A stretch of DNA of 64,000 nucleotides from Curvibacter sp. (GCA_020248905.1 JADCGR010000023.1:21318-85317), one strand, 5' to 3'. Shown: positions 34,182-44,799, counted from the stretch's first letter. Numbers and translations are program-made. Notes: generated by a model from the sequence alone, not told the origin.

Positions 34182-34594
34182 TGGAAGCCGCCATGAGCGA
34201 TCTGGACACCCTGATTCCGCAGTCGGTCGAGCTGGTCATCGATGGTGAGCCGCTGGCTATCAAGCCGTTGAAGGTCGGGCAGATGCCCGCCTTCTTGCGG
34301 GCGATCTCGCCGGTGATGCAGCAGCTCACTGCATCCAACATCGACTGGCTGGCGATGTTCGGCGAACGTGGCGACGACCTGCTGTCGGCCATCGCCATTG
34401 CCGTCGGCAAGCCTCGGGCGTGGGTCGATGAGCTGGCCGCCGACGAGGCGATCCTGCTCGCTGCCAAAGTGATCGAGGTGAACGCCGATTTTTTTACCCG
34501 GACGGTGATCCCGAAACTCGACGGTCTGTTCGGCCAGGTGAGCCTGCCGCCCATCGTGAGGGCGGCGGCTGGTTCGACGCCGTCCAGCACCTGA
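34181..34594 (+). CDS. tail assembly chaperone, short form (G-like)
   Basis: 137 residues from ATG 34181, overlapping the tube stop; an ATG at 34193 with better spacing is possible. Zero-frame translation ends at 34594 after a run of seven T at 34489-34495. It is the first product of a G/G-T type gene pair, which keeps the tape measure soluble during tail assembly. Confidence 0.85.
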   Translation: MEAAMSDLDTLIPQSVELVIDGEPLAIKPLKVGQMPAFLRAISPVMQQLTASNIDWLAMFGERGDDLLSAIAIAVGKPRAWVDELAADEAILLAAKVIEVNADFFTRTVIPKLDGLFGQVSLPPIVRAAAGSTPSST

Positions 34595-34794
34595 TCGAGC
34601 ACGGGCACCGCCTGCCCGACATCTTCGACTACACCCTGGCGCAGATGCGCGGCTTCGTCGCAGCGACCGCACGCACCGACGCAGCCCGCGATGCACGGCT
34701 GCTGTCCGTGATTGCCATAGGCACGCGCGGCGATGCCCGCCACCTCGACCAAACCCTCGACCGACTCACCGACAAGGCAACCGACCGTGCCTGA
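34181..34794 (+). CDS. tail assembly chaperone, -1 frameshift product (GT-like)
   Basis: At 34489-34495 the sequence T TTT TTT is in the exact X XXY YYZ register for a -1 shift. After a slip, the -1 frame is open without stops from 34495 to TGA at 34792-34794 and encodes a helical extension (WFDAVQHLIEHGHRLPDIFDYTL). That part has no good start of its own. This is the conserved lambda G-T arrangement, with a T7 slippery site. The shift efficiency is not known. Confidence 0.8.
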
Positions 34795-34799
34795 CGACT

Positions 34800-35444
34800 A
34801 TGCGCATTTCCGTTCAGATCGATAGCGCCGCAGCCCAGGCGCAGTTGCGCCGTTGGGGCGGTGAGTTCCGCGACAAGGTCAAGAAGGCGGTGTCGCGGGC
34901 GATTGCCAGCGAGGCGGTCGAACTCAAGCAAGACGTGCGCAGCCACGTCGCCAGCCAGATGGCCGTGGTCAAGAAGTCCTTCCTCAAGGGCTTCACCGCC
35001 AAGGTACTGGACAAAGACCCGAACCGACTGCCTGCGCTGTACGTGGGTTCGCGCATTCCGTGGTCGGGGATGCACGAGACCGGCGGCCAGATTGCCGGGC
35101 GGATGCTGATTCCACTGAACGGTCGGGTGGGCCGCAAGCGATTCAAGGCGCAGGTGGCCGAGCTGATGCGCGGCGGCAATGCCTATTTCATCAAGAACGC
35201 GAAGGGGAACATCGTCCTGATGGCCGAGAACATCAAAGAGCACGACCGGCCACTGGCGGGCTTCAAGCGTCGCTACCGCAAGGCCGAGGGCATCAAGCGC
35301 CTCAAGCGCGGTGCGGACATCCCGATTGCTGTCCTGGTGCCCAAGGTCGTACTCAAGAAGCGCATCGATGTCGAGCGGCTGGTCGCGGGTCGCATCCCGC
35401 GTCTGGCAGCGGCCGTCGAGAAGCAGATCAGCACGGTGGATTGA
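34800..35444 (+). CDS. DUF6441-like minor tail protein
   Basis: 214 residues. The N-terminal region is helical and basic (FRDKVKKAVSRAIASEAVELKQDVRSHV), and a KR-rich patch (GFKRRYRKAEGIKRLKRG) lies near residue 150. I remember similar proteins as DUF6441 in tail operons. It begins 5 bp after the chaperone's shifted stop. Function unknown, probably tail assembly. Confidence 0.65.
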   Translation: MRISVQIDSAAAQAQLRRWGGEFRDKVKKAVSRAIASEAVELKQDVRSHVASQMAVVKKSFLKGFTAKVLDKDPNRLPALYVGSRIPWSGMHETGGQIAGRMLIPLNGRVGRKRFKAQVAELMRGGNAYFIKNAKGNIVLMAENIKEHDRPLAGFKRRYRKAEGIKRLKRGADIPIAVLVPKVVLKKRIDVERLVAGRIPRLAAAVEKQISTVD

Positions 35445-35447
35445 TTC

Positions 35448-38400
35448 ATGGCCAAGCGAATTTCCATCCTCGTCGCGCTCGAAGGGGCCGACGAGGGGCT
35501 CAAACGCGCCATCACGTCGGCGGAGCGCAGTCTCGGTGAGCTGTCGACCACCGCCAAGACCGCTGGGGCCAAGGCTGCAGCCGGAATGGCCGAGGTCAAG
35601 GCCGGGATGTCGGCATTCGGCGATCAGGTTGCGACGGCCAAGACGCAGTTGATGGCCTTCCTATCGATCAGCTGGGCCGCTGGCAAGGTGCAGGAGATCG
35701 TCCAGATCGCCGACGCCTGGAACATGATGTCCGCGCGCCTGAAGTTGGCGACGGCGGGCCAGCGTGAGTTCACGACCGCGCAGGCGGCACTGTTCGACAT
35801 CGCCCAGCGTATCGGCGTGCCGATTCAGGAGACGGCCAACCTGTACGGCAAGCTCCAGCAGGCTGTTCGGATGCTGGGTGGCGAGCAGAAGGACGCGCTC
35901 ACGATCACCGAGAGCATTTCGCAGGCACTGCGCCTGTCGGGCGCATCGGCCTCTGAGGCGCAGTCGTCCCTGCTGCAATTCGGCCAGGCGCTCGCCTCCG
36001 GTGTGCTGCGGGGCGAGGAATTCAACTCCGTCGTCGAAAACAGCCCCCGTCTGGCGCAGGCCCTGGCCGATGGTTTGAACGTGCCCATCGGGCGGTTGCG
36101 CAAGCTGGCCGAAGAAGGCCGCTTGACCGCCGACGTGGTGGTCAATGCGCTGATGAGCCAGAAGGACAAGCTGGCCAGCGAGTACGCCCAACTGCCGCAG
36201 ACCGTAAGCCAAGCCTTTGAGCGCCTGCGCAATGCATTCGGGCAGTGGATCAACCGGGTCGACGAATCAACGGGTCTGACCAAGAAGCTGGCCGAGGCGC
36301 TGACCTTCCTGGCTAACAACCTCGACACGGTGATGCAGTGGTTGAAGCGCATCGCCGAAGTTGGGCTCGCGGTGCTGATCTATCGCCTGATCCCGGCGCT
36401 CATCACCGCTTGGCAGACCGCCGGTGCGGCGGCCGTTACCGCCGCCAGCGCCACCGCTGCCGCCTGGACGACGGCGAATCTGTCGGTGTCGGCAGCCGTG
36501 GCCAGCGTCGGCCTGCTCAAGACGGCGTTCGCCGTGCTGGGCGCGTTCCTGGTCGGATGGGAAATCGGGACGTGGCTGTCAGAGAAATTCGAGATCGTCC
36601 GCAAGGCGGGCATCTTCATGGTCGAGATGCTGGTCAAGGCGGTCGAGCAGTTGCGCTACCGCTGGGAGGCATTCGCCGCCATCTTCACGTCGGACACGAT
36701 TGCTGAGGCGACCAAGCGCCACGAGGCCCGTCTCGCGGAGATGAATCAGATCTTTGCGCAGATGTACGCCGACGCGACCAAGGGGGCAGATGCGGCAAAG
36801 GGTGCAATGAACACCGCTGCGACCACCGCCGAGGAAATCGCCAAGCGGCTCGAAGCCGTGCGTCAGGGCACACAGGAGGCCGTCGGTCGCGGTGTCGAGG
36901 CCGTCCATAGCGCCCTGGAGAAACTGAAATCCCGCCTCGGTGAGGTCGAGCAGGCTGTCGGCAAGGCCAATCAGACGGTCAACGACGCCACTGCCAAGAT
37001 GGCCGAGGCCTACAAGGGCCTAACGTCCATCGTCGAGGCCAACCTGCTGCGCCAGATCGACGCGGTCAAGGCGCGCTACCAGCAGGAACAGTCGGCGCTG
37101 GAGACATCCAAGCAGTCCGAAGCGGCGCTGATCACCAAGTCGACGCAATTGCTGACAGATGCCCTCACGCAGCAGACAACGCTGCGGCGGCAGTCCACGA
37201 CCGACACGCTGAAGCTCATTGACGATGAGTCCAAGGCGCGGATCGAGTCGGCGCGCCGCCAGGGTCAGACGGAAGAAGATCGCCGCGCCAACGTCCAGCG
37301 TGTTGAAAACGACATCCTGGCCACCAAGCGCCAGACGATGACGCAGGCGCTGGCCGAGTACCGGCAGCACATCGATGCGCTCAACGCAGAGGCCAACCGG
37401 CATCTGACTGAGATCAAGCGCATCGAGGAGGAGAAGCGCCAGCTCTCAATGACGACGGAGGAACGTGTCCGCGACATCCGTCGGCAGGGCATGACCGATT
37501 TCGAGGCGACCGAAGACCGCAAGCGCCAGATCGCCGAGTACCAGGGGAAGGCACGTGAGGCGCTGGCCAACGGCGAGTTCGAGCAGGCTCGGCAACTCGC
37601 CCAGAAAGCGATGGACTTGGCCGCACAGGTGGCCAGCTCGCAAACCAGTGAAGCCAAGCGCGGCGAAGATGCCCGCAAGCAGTCCGAGCAGGCGGTTTCG
37701 CAGGTCACCCAGATCGAATCGCAGTCACGCGATGCCTATCGCAAGCAGGAATACGCGCAAGCCGAAGCCCTGATGCGCCAAGCAGACGCGTTGCGCGCCG
37801 AACTGGCCCAGAAGACCAAGGATGCGGACACCCAGATTGCGCAAGGCAAGGATGGTGTCAATCAGGCCATCCAGCGCATCCGCGAGTCAGAGGAAATCCT
37901 CAACAAGACCCTGGATGCCGAAGCCAAGGCGCACCAGACCGCCGCACAGTCGGCATTGACGGCCCGCGACCAAATCCAGCAGACCCTCACGCAGACCGAA
38001 AACCAGATCGACCAGATCACGGCCAAGTTGAAAGACGGTCTGAAGGTCACGCTGGACGCCGATACGACCCGCTTCGACAAAGCCATCGCGGATCTGGACA
38101 AGGCCCTGGCGGAAAAGGAGTTCCTGCTCAAGATTCAGGCTGACTTGCAGGAGGCCGAGAAACAGCTGCAGCAGTACGAGCAACTGTTGAAAGAGGGCAA
38201 AACACTCCCGGTCGATGCCGACGTGTCCAAGGCCAAGGAGGCGCTGGACAAGCTCAAGACCTACGCCGACCAGAACTCGCAGTTCGAACTGAAGGTGGCG
38301 ACCGAGAAGGCGCAGGCCGCGATCACCAACGTCGAAGGGATGATCAAGGCGCTGGACCGCATCCAGACCGAGTCCCGGCATCAGGTCAGCACCAATGCCG

Positions 38401-39491
38401 ACGCAGCCCGCTCGGAAATCATGAGTCTCAACGGGGCCAACACCTCAAGCACGCACACGATCTATGTGCGCAAGGTAGAGGCAAACGCGACTGGCGGTTT
38501 GGTGGGCGGTGGCGTGCGCCGCTTCGCTGACGGCGGCGCTGTTGCCCCGGCCTTTCCCCGAATGAGCGGTGGATCGGTTCCCGGCTCTGGCCACCACGAC
38601 ACCGTGCCGCGCACCTTGGAATCCGGGGCTTTCGTGATTCGCAAGGCGGCGGTGCAGAAGTACGGCGGCGGTGCGCTCTCACGGCTGGCCAACGGTGTCG
38701 CCCGATTCGCCGTCGGTGGTCGCGTGCAGGGCTTTGGCAACGGTCGATCTCAAGGCACCGATCCCGATGCCAAGCCGATTGTCCCGAAGAAGAACCGGGA
38801 GGCAGTCGAGGCGATGAAGATGATCGACCTCGGCCTGCAGGGGATGAACGAGTACACCAATTGGCTCCAGTGGAACTACGGTGCCTCGGTCAGTCTGGAT
38901 ATGCGCAGCAAGACGATGGATAGCTACGGCAAGCAGGCCCAGCAGGATCGGCGCGCGCTGGAAGACTTCATCAGTCGTAAGACGCTCACCGGCAACGAGC
39001 GCCAGAACCTGGAGCGCATCAAGCAGACGTGGCGGCAGGCGATGGCCCAACCGCTGCTCTGGGGCAAAGACCTGGAGCGTGAGCTGATCGACTATATGGA
39101 GCAGAACCAGGGCGAGTTCTACCGGCGCGGCGGCATGGCCAAGTCCGACACCGTCCCGGCGATGCTCACGCCGGGTGAGTTTGTCGTGAACAAGGATGCC
39201 GTGTCCCGCTACGGGGCTGGCTTCTTCGAAGCGATCAACAACCTGACTGCCCCGGCGCAAGCCCTGGCCGGGCGTGCGCTTGCGGGCGTTCAGGGCTTTG
39301 CCACGGGCGGGCTGGTGCAACCCAGCGGGTCGCGGCTGACCCGTCCGGTGTTGGCCACCGATGCCGGGCCCAGCCGCACGGTACGCGTGGAACTGTCCTC
39401 GGGACAGCAAAAGGTCAACGCCACCGTCGACGCACGAGACGAGTCTCGTCTGCTGCAACTGCTGGACGCTGCTCGCGCCCGCACTGCCTGA
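35448..39491 (+). CDS. tail tape measure protein
   Basis: 1347 residues, the largest gene. The N-terminal 230 residues match tape-measure N-domains (MMSARLKLATAGQREF, PRLAQALADGLNVPIGRLRKLAEEG), then hydrophobic segments near residues 300-380, then a coiled-coil rod to about residue 1000. Two similar C-terminal motifs (DTVPRTLESGAFVIRKAAV near 1045, DTVPAMLTPGEFVVNKDAV near 1235) are repeats typical of tape measures. At 0.15 nm per residue the tail would be roughly 200 nm, which is an estimate. Confidence 0.95.
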   Translation: MAKRISILVALEGADEGLKRAITSAERSLGELSTTAKTAGAKAAAGMAEVKAGMSAFGDQVATAKTQLMAFLSISWAAGKVQEIVQIADAWNMMSARLKLATAGQREFTTAQAALFDIAQRIGVPIQETANLYGKLQQAVRMLGGEQKDALTITESISQALRLSGASASEAQSSLLQFGQALASGVLRGEEFNSVVENSPRLAQALADGLNVPIGRLRKLAEEGRLTADVVVNALMSQKDKLASEYAQLPQTVSQAFERLRNAFGQWINRVDESTGLTKKLAEALTFLANNLDTVMQWLKRIAEVGLAVLIYRLIPALITAWQTAGAAAVTAASATAAAWTTANLSVSAAVASVGLLKTAFAVLGAFLVGWEIGTWLSEKFEIVRKAGIFMVEMLVKAVEQLRYRWEAFAAIFTSDTIAEATKRHEARLAEMNQIFAQMYADATKGADAAKGAMNTAATTAEEIAKRLEAVRQGTQEAVGRGVEAVHSALEKLKSRLGEVEQAVGKANQTVNDATAKMAEAYKGLTSIVEANLLRQIDAVKARYQQEQSALETSKQSEAALITKSTQLLTDALTQQTTLRRQSTTDTLKLIDDESKARIESARRQGQTEEDRRANVQRVENDILATKRQTMTQALAEYRQHIDALNAEANRHLTEIKRIEEEKRQLSMTTEERVRDIRRQGMTDFEATEDRKRQIAEYQGKAREALANGEFEQARQLAQKAMDLAAQVASSQTSEAKRGEDARKQSEQAVSQVTQIESQSRDAYRKQEYAQAEALMRQADALRAELAQKTKDADTQIAQGKDGVNQAIQRIRESEEILNKTLDAEAKAHQTAAQSALTARDQIQQTLTQTENQIDQITAKLKDGLKVTLDADTTRFDKAIADLDKALAEKEFLLKIQADLQEAEKQLQQYEQLLKEGKTLPVDADVSKAKEALDKLKTYADQNSQFELKVATEKAQAAITNVEGMIKALDRIQTESRHQVSTNADAARSEIMSLNGANTSSTHTIYVRKVEANATGGLVGGGVRRFADGGAVAPAFPRMSGGSVPGSGHHDTVPRTLESGAFVIRKAAVQKYGGGALSRLANGVARFAVGGRVQGFGNGRSQGTDPDAKPIVPKKNREAVEAMKMIDLGLQGMNEYTNWLQWNYGASVSLDMRSKTMDSYGKQAQQDRRALEDFISRKTLTGNERQNLERIKQTWRQAMAQPLLWGKDLERELIDYMEQNQGEFYRRGGMAKSDTVPAMLTPGEFVVNKDAVSRYGAGFFEAINNLTAPAQALAGRALAGVQGFATGGLVQPSGSRLTRPVLATDAGPSRTVRVELSSGQQKVNATVDARDESRLLQLLDAARARTA

Positions 39492-39501
39492 AGGTTTCCC
39501 G

Positions 39502-39909
39502 ATGCATCTGACGAACCTCGAAACCGGGGTGGCTTTGCCATTGCCCGATGACTTGCTGTGGAGCGACGAACACACGTGGTCGCCCGCTGTGGCGACCACG
39601 TCTTACCTCATCACCGGAGCCTTGCTGATCCAGTCTGCCACCCGGCAAGCCGGTCGCCCCATCACGCTGGTGGGCGCACCCGACATGGCTTGGGTCACGC
39701 GGGCCACGGTCGAGCAACTACGGGCCTGGGCCGCGCTTCCAGTCGGCAGTGCTACCGGCCGATTCGGCTTGACCTTCGCCGATGGCCGCTCGTTCACCGT
39801 TGCATTCCGCCACGCAGAAACGGCCATCGAAGCCGAGCCCGTGCTGGGCATCCCGGCCCGTGCCGCTACCGACTTCTATCGCCTGACCCTTCGATTCCTG
39901 GAGATTTGA
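39502..39909 (+). CDS. minor tail protein following tape measure
   Basis: 135 residues from ATG 39502, beta-rich, with a LGIPARAATDFYRLTLRFLEI end. Size and position correspond to lambda gpM-type or distal tail proteins, but no motif proves it. It starts the tail-tip module. Confidence 0.65.
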   Translation: MHLTNLETGVALPLPDDLLWSDEHTWSPAVATTSYLITGALLIQSATRQAGRPITLVGAPDMAWVTRATVEQLRAWAALPVGSATGRFGLTFADGRSFTVAFRHAETAIEAEPVLGIPARAATDFYRLTLRFLEI

Positions 39910-39910
39910 A

Positions 39911-42900
39911 ATGCCGATCCAATCCGGCGACGTGAAACTGCTGAAGTCCGCCGTGATGGCGGATGTGCCCGAGGGCGGTGGCGCGCCCACGGGCAACACC
40001 ATTGCCGATGGCGTCTCGAACGCCATCTTTCCTGACATTTCCGAGCTGGATCGCGCCGGGGGGCGGGTCAACCTGCGCAAGTCCTTCGTGTCGGTGCAGA
40101 CCGACGACACCGACACCTACTTCGGTGCCAACGTGATCGTGGCCGAGCCGCCGCAGGATGCGCGCGTCAGCGTCACGCTGTTCAGCACCGAGAAGACCTT
40201 CGACACTCGCGAGCAGGCGCAAGTCCGCATCGAGGCCTACCTCAACAAGGGCCCGGAGTGGGCTGGCTACCTGTTCGAGAACCACATCGCCGGTCAGCGG
40301 GTGATCCAGCTTTTCCAGCGCACCACCGACACCGGTCCCAATGTCGGCCAGACCTTGGTCTTGATCGAGAACGAGGGACTTGGCACCCAGAAAGAGCAGT
40401 ACATCCGGGCCACCTCGGTGTCCGTCGTCGAGCGCACCTTCACTTATGACGGCGACAAGGACTACAAGGCCAGCATCGTCACAGTCGACATCAGCGATGC
40501 CCTGCGCTACGACTTCACCGGCTCGCCCGCAAGCCGCACGTTCACCCGGGCCGCGAACAGCACCAAGACGCGCGACACGGTCGTGGCGGACGCCGGAACC
40601 TACGTCGGGGTGGTACCGCTGACGCAGGCTGCCGCCGTCGGCGACTTCACGATCAAGGGCACATCGATCTACACGCAGTTGGTGCCGAGCGCGCAGACCG
40701 AGACGCCGATCTCCTTTGTTCCTCCCTACGCGGCCGCCGGACTGCCGGTGCCGGGGGCGGTCGCGGTGAGCTACACGGCTTATCACGCGTGGACGACCAG
40801 CATCAAATTCAACTTGCCGGGCGGTTGCTTGCCAGGGTCGCTGACCATCGCCACCGATGGCATCACGATCTTTGACGACGCGGGCTTGCTCAAGACCGCC
40901 AGCGGGACGATGGGCACCATCGACTACGCCAACGGCATCCTGACCCTGAACTCGGGGATGATGTCGAACGCGAAGGTGGTCACCTACACGCCCGCCGCGC
41001 AGATTCTGCGTGCGCCGCAAAGCTCGGAGATCCCGGTCACGCCCGAGTCGCGCAGCCAGTCCTACGTGGGCACGGTCAACCCCGTGCCGCAGCCCGGCAC
41101 GCTGTCGATCAGCTACATAGCCCAGGGCCGTTGGTATGTCTTGTCCGACAGTGGCAACGGTTCGCTCAAAGGGTTGGACGCCAGCTACGGCGCGGGCACG
41201 TTCAACCGGAACACCGGGGCCTTCGTGGTGACGTTGGGTGCATTGCCCGACGTCGGCAGTTCCCTCGTGCTGACCTGGAACGTGCCGACGCAGGAGACGC
41301 AGCAGCCATCGACCACCCTCAAGGCGTCGCAGGGTCTGACCTTGAACCCGCCAGCTGGGACGGCAGTGCAACCCGGCTCGCTCACCGTGTCGTGGGAGTA
41401 CGGCGGCACCAAGACGGCAACGGCGGCCACGTCGGGCGTGCTGTCGGGTGCCGCCACTGGCAGTCTGAGCGTGGCGCAGAACCGCGTGGACTTCGCGCCG
41501 AATGTGCTGCCGTCGGTGGGGACAGAGCTCACCGTGAGCTATGTCGCAGGCCCCAAGCAGGAAGATTCGTTCGCGCATCCGTCCCGCAGCGGATCGGGGC
41601 TGTTGCCGGTAACCGCAACCCTCGGGGCCATCGAGCCGGGCTCGCTCGAAGTCGAGTGGAACACTTTCACCGACGAGGCGGTTCTCGGCGCGTACACCTT
41701 CGCTCAATTGCAAGAGATGGGTATCGCCGTCTCGATCTGGCGCGACCCCACCCAGATCGCCCGAGATGATGGGAATGGCGGCGTAGTGCTCAACGGGATC
41801 TCTATTGGCACCGTCAACTACGCAACCGGTCAGGTGACATTCAATCCGGATGTCTCGATCCGCATCCCACGCCCGGTCTACACGGCAGTCGCCATCAACG
41901 GCACTGGTCGGTGGCGATTGAACTACGGCGGCATCGCCTACGTCGATGCGCCATCGCTGTACCCCAACGACGAGTCCGGCTACGTCAAGCTGCGCTACAA
42001 CAGCGCGGGCTCGACCAGCAACCAGTCCGAGACCTTCCAGTTCCTCCCGACCTTTAAGTTGGTGCCGGGTGTGAATGCCCAGGTGGTGACGGGCACTGTG
42101 CTTCTCTCCATCAGTGGCGCGCAGCCGTGGGGCGACAACGGACAGGGCACGCTGCGCGAGTTCACCACCAGTGGCTGGGTCACGCGCGGCACGATCAACT
42201 ACCTGTCCGGGGATGTGGCGCTGACCTCCTGGACGGCAGGAACGAACAACGCCATCACGCGAGCCAGTTGCGTGACCACTGTCGGCGAGAACATTTCAAG
42301 CGAGTTCGTCTTCCGCACTGGCGCGGCACCGCTTCGTCCTGGGTCGCTGTCGATCCAGTACGCCCGCGCGGTTGGTGGCACGCAAAACGTGACGGCCGGG
42401 ATTGACGGCAAGATCGAGTCAACCGGCATCAGCGGCAGCGTCGACTACGAGACCGGTCTGGTGCGCGTGCGCTTCGGCACGATGGTCACGGCGGCCGGGA
42501 ACGAGAGCCAGCCTTGGTACGCCGCCGACCGGGTGGGCACGGACGGCAAGATCTTCCGGCCCGAGCCGGTGGCTGCATCCAGCGTGCGCTACAGCGCGGT
42601 GGCCTACAGCTATCTGCCGCTGGATGCCGATCTGCTTGGCATCGATCCGGTGCGCCTGCCCAGCGATGGGCGCGTGCCGATCTTTCGCCCGGGCGGCTTC
42701 GCCGTGGTGGGCCACACCGGCAAGATCACAACCTCGGTCAGCAACGGCCAGACAATCAACTGCGCGCGGGTGCGCCTGTCGCGTGTGCGCGTCGTTGGCC
42801 ACGACGGAGCGGTGATCAACACCGGGTACTCCACCGATCTGGAAGCGGGCACCGTCACCTTCATCAACGTGTCGGGCTACAGCCAGCCTGTGACCATCGA

Positions 42901-43474
42901 GCACCGCATCGAGGACATGGCCGTGGTGCGGGATGTGCAGATCAGCGGCGAGATAAGTTTCACGCGCGCCCTGACGCACGAATATCCGCTGGGGAGTCAC
43001 GTCTCCAGCGCCCTGGTGGCCGGTGACCTGTTTGCCCGCGTGAATCTGGTGTTCGACCAGTCGACTTGGAACGGCGCGTGGTCGGATGCCTTGTCGGGCA
43101 GTTCCGCAACAGCGACCTTCAACAACACGCAGTACCCGATCCGCGTGACGAACCGTGGGGCACTGACCGAGCGTTGGATCGTGCGCCTAACCAACAGCAC
43201 CTCGTTCGAAGTCATCGGCGAGAACGTCGGCGTGATCGCCACGGGCAACACCAGCGCGGATTGCGCACCCAACAACCCGGCGACCGGCGTGCCGTACTTC
43301 CATCTGCCTGCGCTGGGCTGGGGCAACGGCTGGGCCACCGGCAACGTGCTGCGTTTCAACACCATCGGCGCGCAGTTCCCGGTCTGGGTGGTGCGCACCG
43401 TCCAGCAGGGGCCGGAATCCGTGCCCGACGACAACTTCACGTTGCTGATTCGCGGGGATGTTGACACGCCTTGA
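39911..43474 (+). CDS. large tail-tip protein with repeated beta domains, 1187 aa
   Basis: Starts 2 bp after the previous stop. The chain contains several similar beta repeats that begin with PGSL/PGTL plus SVS/SIS/TVS (for example near residues 300, 395, 485 and 575), each about 90 residues and ending in a FDP/LTL-type strand. This looks like a chain of immunoglobulin-like or fibre repeats. It is not a lambda J homologue by eye. It probably forms part of the tail tip or a side fibre. Confidence 0.75.
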   Translation: MPIQSGDVKLLKSAVMADVPEGGGAPTGNTIADGVSNAIFPDISELDRAGGRVNLRKSFVSVQTDDTDTYFGANVIVAEPPQDARVSVTLFSTEKTFDTREQAQVRIEAYLNKGPEWAGYLFENHIAGQRVIQLFQRTTDTGPNVGQTLVLIENEGLGTQKEQYIRATSVSVVERTFTYDGDKDYKASIVTVDISDALRYDFTGSPASRTFTRAANSTKTRDTVVADAGTYVGVVPLTQAAAVGDFTIKGTSIYTQLVPSAQTETPISFVPPYAAAGLPVPGAVAVSYTAYHAWTTSIKFNLPGGCLPGSLTIATDGITIFDDAGLLKTASGTMGTIDYANGILTLNSGMMSNAKVVTYTPAAQILRAPQSSEIPVTPESRSQSYVGTVNPVPQPGTLSISYIAQGRWYVLSDSGNGSLKGLDASYGAGTFNRNTGAFVVTLGALPDVGSSLVLTWNVPTQETQQPSTTLKASQGLTLNPPAGTAVQPGSLTVSWEYGGTKTATAATSGVLSGAATGSLSVAQNRVDFAPNVLPSVGTELTVSYVAGPKQEDSFAHPSRSGSGLLPVTATLGAIEPGSLEVEWNTFTDEAVLGAYTFAQLQEMGIAVSIWRDPTQIARDDGNGGVVLNGISIGTVNYATGQVTFNPDVSIRIPRPVYTAVAINGTGRWRLNYGGIAYVDAPSLYPNDESGYVKLRYNSAGSTSNQSETFQFLPTFKLVPGVNAQVVTGTVLLSISGAQPWGDNGQGTLREFTTSGWVTRGTINYLSGDVALTSWTAGTNNAITRASCVTTVGENISSEFVFRTGAAPLRPGSLSIQYARAVGGTQNVTAGIDGKIESTGISGSVDYETGLVRVRFGTMVTAAGNESQPWYAADRVGTDGKIFRPEPVAASSVRYSAVAYSYLPLDADLLGIDPVRLPSDGRVPIFRPGGFAVVGHTGKITTSVSNGQTINCARVRLSRVRVVGHDGAVINTGYSTDLEAGTVTFINVSGYSQPVTIEHRIEDMAVVRDVQISGEISFTRALTHEYPLGSHVSSALVAGDLFARVNLVFDQSTWNGAWSDALSGSSATATFNNTQYPIRVTNRGALTERWIVRLTNSTSFEVIGENVGVIATGNTSADCAPNNPATGVPYFHLPALGWGNGWATGNVLRFNTIGAQFPVWVVRTVQQGPESVPDDNFTLLIRGDVDTP

Positions 43475-43524
43475 CGGCGTGGGTGGACACCCTTTGAACC
43501 CGACTTTTTGCAGGAACCCACGAA

Positions 43525-44796
43525 ATGACCGACCTGACCGTCAAATACTTCAACAGCGGCATGACAGGCGCACCGCAGATCGCCAACAACTGGGGCGATC
43601 TGGTGACGATGCTTGATGCCTGTCTCGTCAACGGCTTCGCCTTGAAGGCCATCGACACGCTGACCTTCGCCGATGGCATCGCCACGGCCACCATTTCCAC
43701 CGGCCACGCCTATCGACCTTTTCAGGTGGTCGAGATCGCTGGAGCCGAGCAGCCTGAATACAACGGTTCATTCCGTGTGCTGTCGACGACCACGACCGCC
43801 TTCACCTATGCGGTGACCGGAGCGCCGGTGTCGCCCGCGACGACCACCACTAACCTGAGCGCCAAAGTGGCTCCACTTGGGTGGGAGAAGCCATTCGCGG
43901 GGACGGGCAAAGCCGCCTACCGCAGCAAGAACCCGCAGTCACCGCAGAACATCCTGCTGATCGACGACAGTCTCAAGACGCCGGGTTACACGACTACCTG
44001 GGCCAAGTGGGCGAATGTCGGCATCGTGGAAGACCTGTCGGACATCGACACCATCGTCGGTGCGCAGGCTCCCTATGACCCGAACAACCCAACGCAGAAC
44101 TGGAAGCAAGTTCAAGCAGGCCAGTGGGGTTGGTACAAGTGGTACCACGGACGCACCAGCGGCTACGACAACTCCGGTGACAGCGGCGGGGGCAACCGCA
44201 ACTGGGTGCTGATTGGCGATGACCGCCTGTTCTTCTTGTTCTGTACCAATGCTGCCGGATACGGTTGGTACGGGCGCAGCTCGTATTGCTTTGGCGACAT
44301 CAGCAGCTTCAAGCCCGGCGACAACTACGGCACCGTGCTCTGCGCTGAAGACCTCTACTGGAGCAACAGCAACAGCGGCTACTCAAGCTACCCGGGCCAG
44401 TACAACGGCTACGGGCTGGTTTCGTCCCTGGACTTCACCGGCAAGGTGCTGCTGCGCAATCACACCCAACTTGGCAATCCCGTCCGGTTCGGACTCACGT
44501 CGCTGAACACCAACAACGGCCAGCAGATCTGCGGTCGGGGCCCGATGCCGTTCCCGAATGGAGCCGACTACAGCTTGTGGCTGTTGCCCACCTACGTGCG
44601 GCAGGAGGACGGCCATATGCGCGGCATCCTGCCCGGGATGCTGTGGATGCCCCAAGACCGGCCCTATAGCGATCAGACCATCGTGGACAACGTGGTGGGT
44701 CAGGCGGGCAAGCGCTTCTTGCTGGTCAGAACGCAGTACAGCTCGGAAACCGAAGGCGCACAGATCGCGTTCGACATCACTGGCCCGTGGAGGTAA
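43525..44796 (+). CDS. Gly/Tyr/Trp-rich tail-tip protein, 423 aa
   Basis: The N-terminal 110 residues look beta-rich; the central part (WGWYKWYHGRTSGYDNSGD, SNSGYSSYPGQYNGYGL) is rich in aromatic and Gly residues. Such composition is typical of receptor-contact surfaces in phages. No catalytic motif seen. It could be a receptor-binding or tip protein. It precedes a lectin-like protein. Confidence 0.7.
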   Translation: MTDLTVKYFNSGMTGAPQIANNWGDLVTMLDACLVNGFALKAIDTLTFADGIATATISTGHAYRPFQVVEIAGAEQPEYNGSFRVLSTTTTAFTYAVTGAPVSPATTTTNLSAKVAPLGWEKPFAGTGKAAYRSKNPQSPQNILLIDDSLKTPGYTTTWAKWANVGIVEDLSDIDTIVGAQAPYDPNNPTQNWKQVQAGQWGWYKWYHGRTSGYDNSGDSGGGNRNWVLIGDDRLFFLFCTNAAGYGWYGRSSYCFGDISSFKPGDNYGTVLCAEDLYWSNSNSGYSSYPGQYNGYGLVSSLDFTGKVLLRNHTQLGNPVRFGLTSLNTNNGQQICGRGPMPFPNGADYSLWLLPTYVRQEDGHMRGILPGMLWMPQDRPYSDQTIVDNVVGQAGKRFLLVRTQYSSETEGAQIAFDITGPWR

Positions 44797-44799
44797 GCC

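Noticed and set aside
39866..41713. 615-codon open frame antisense to the tail-tip gene
   Set aside because: Shadow frame with no recognisable domain.
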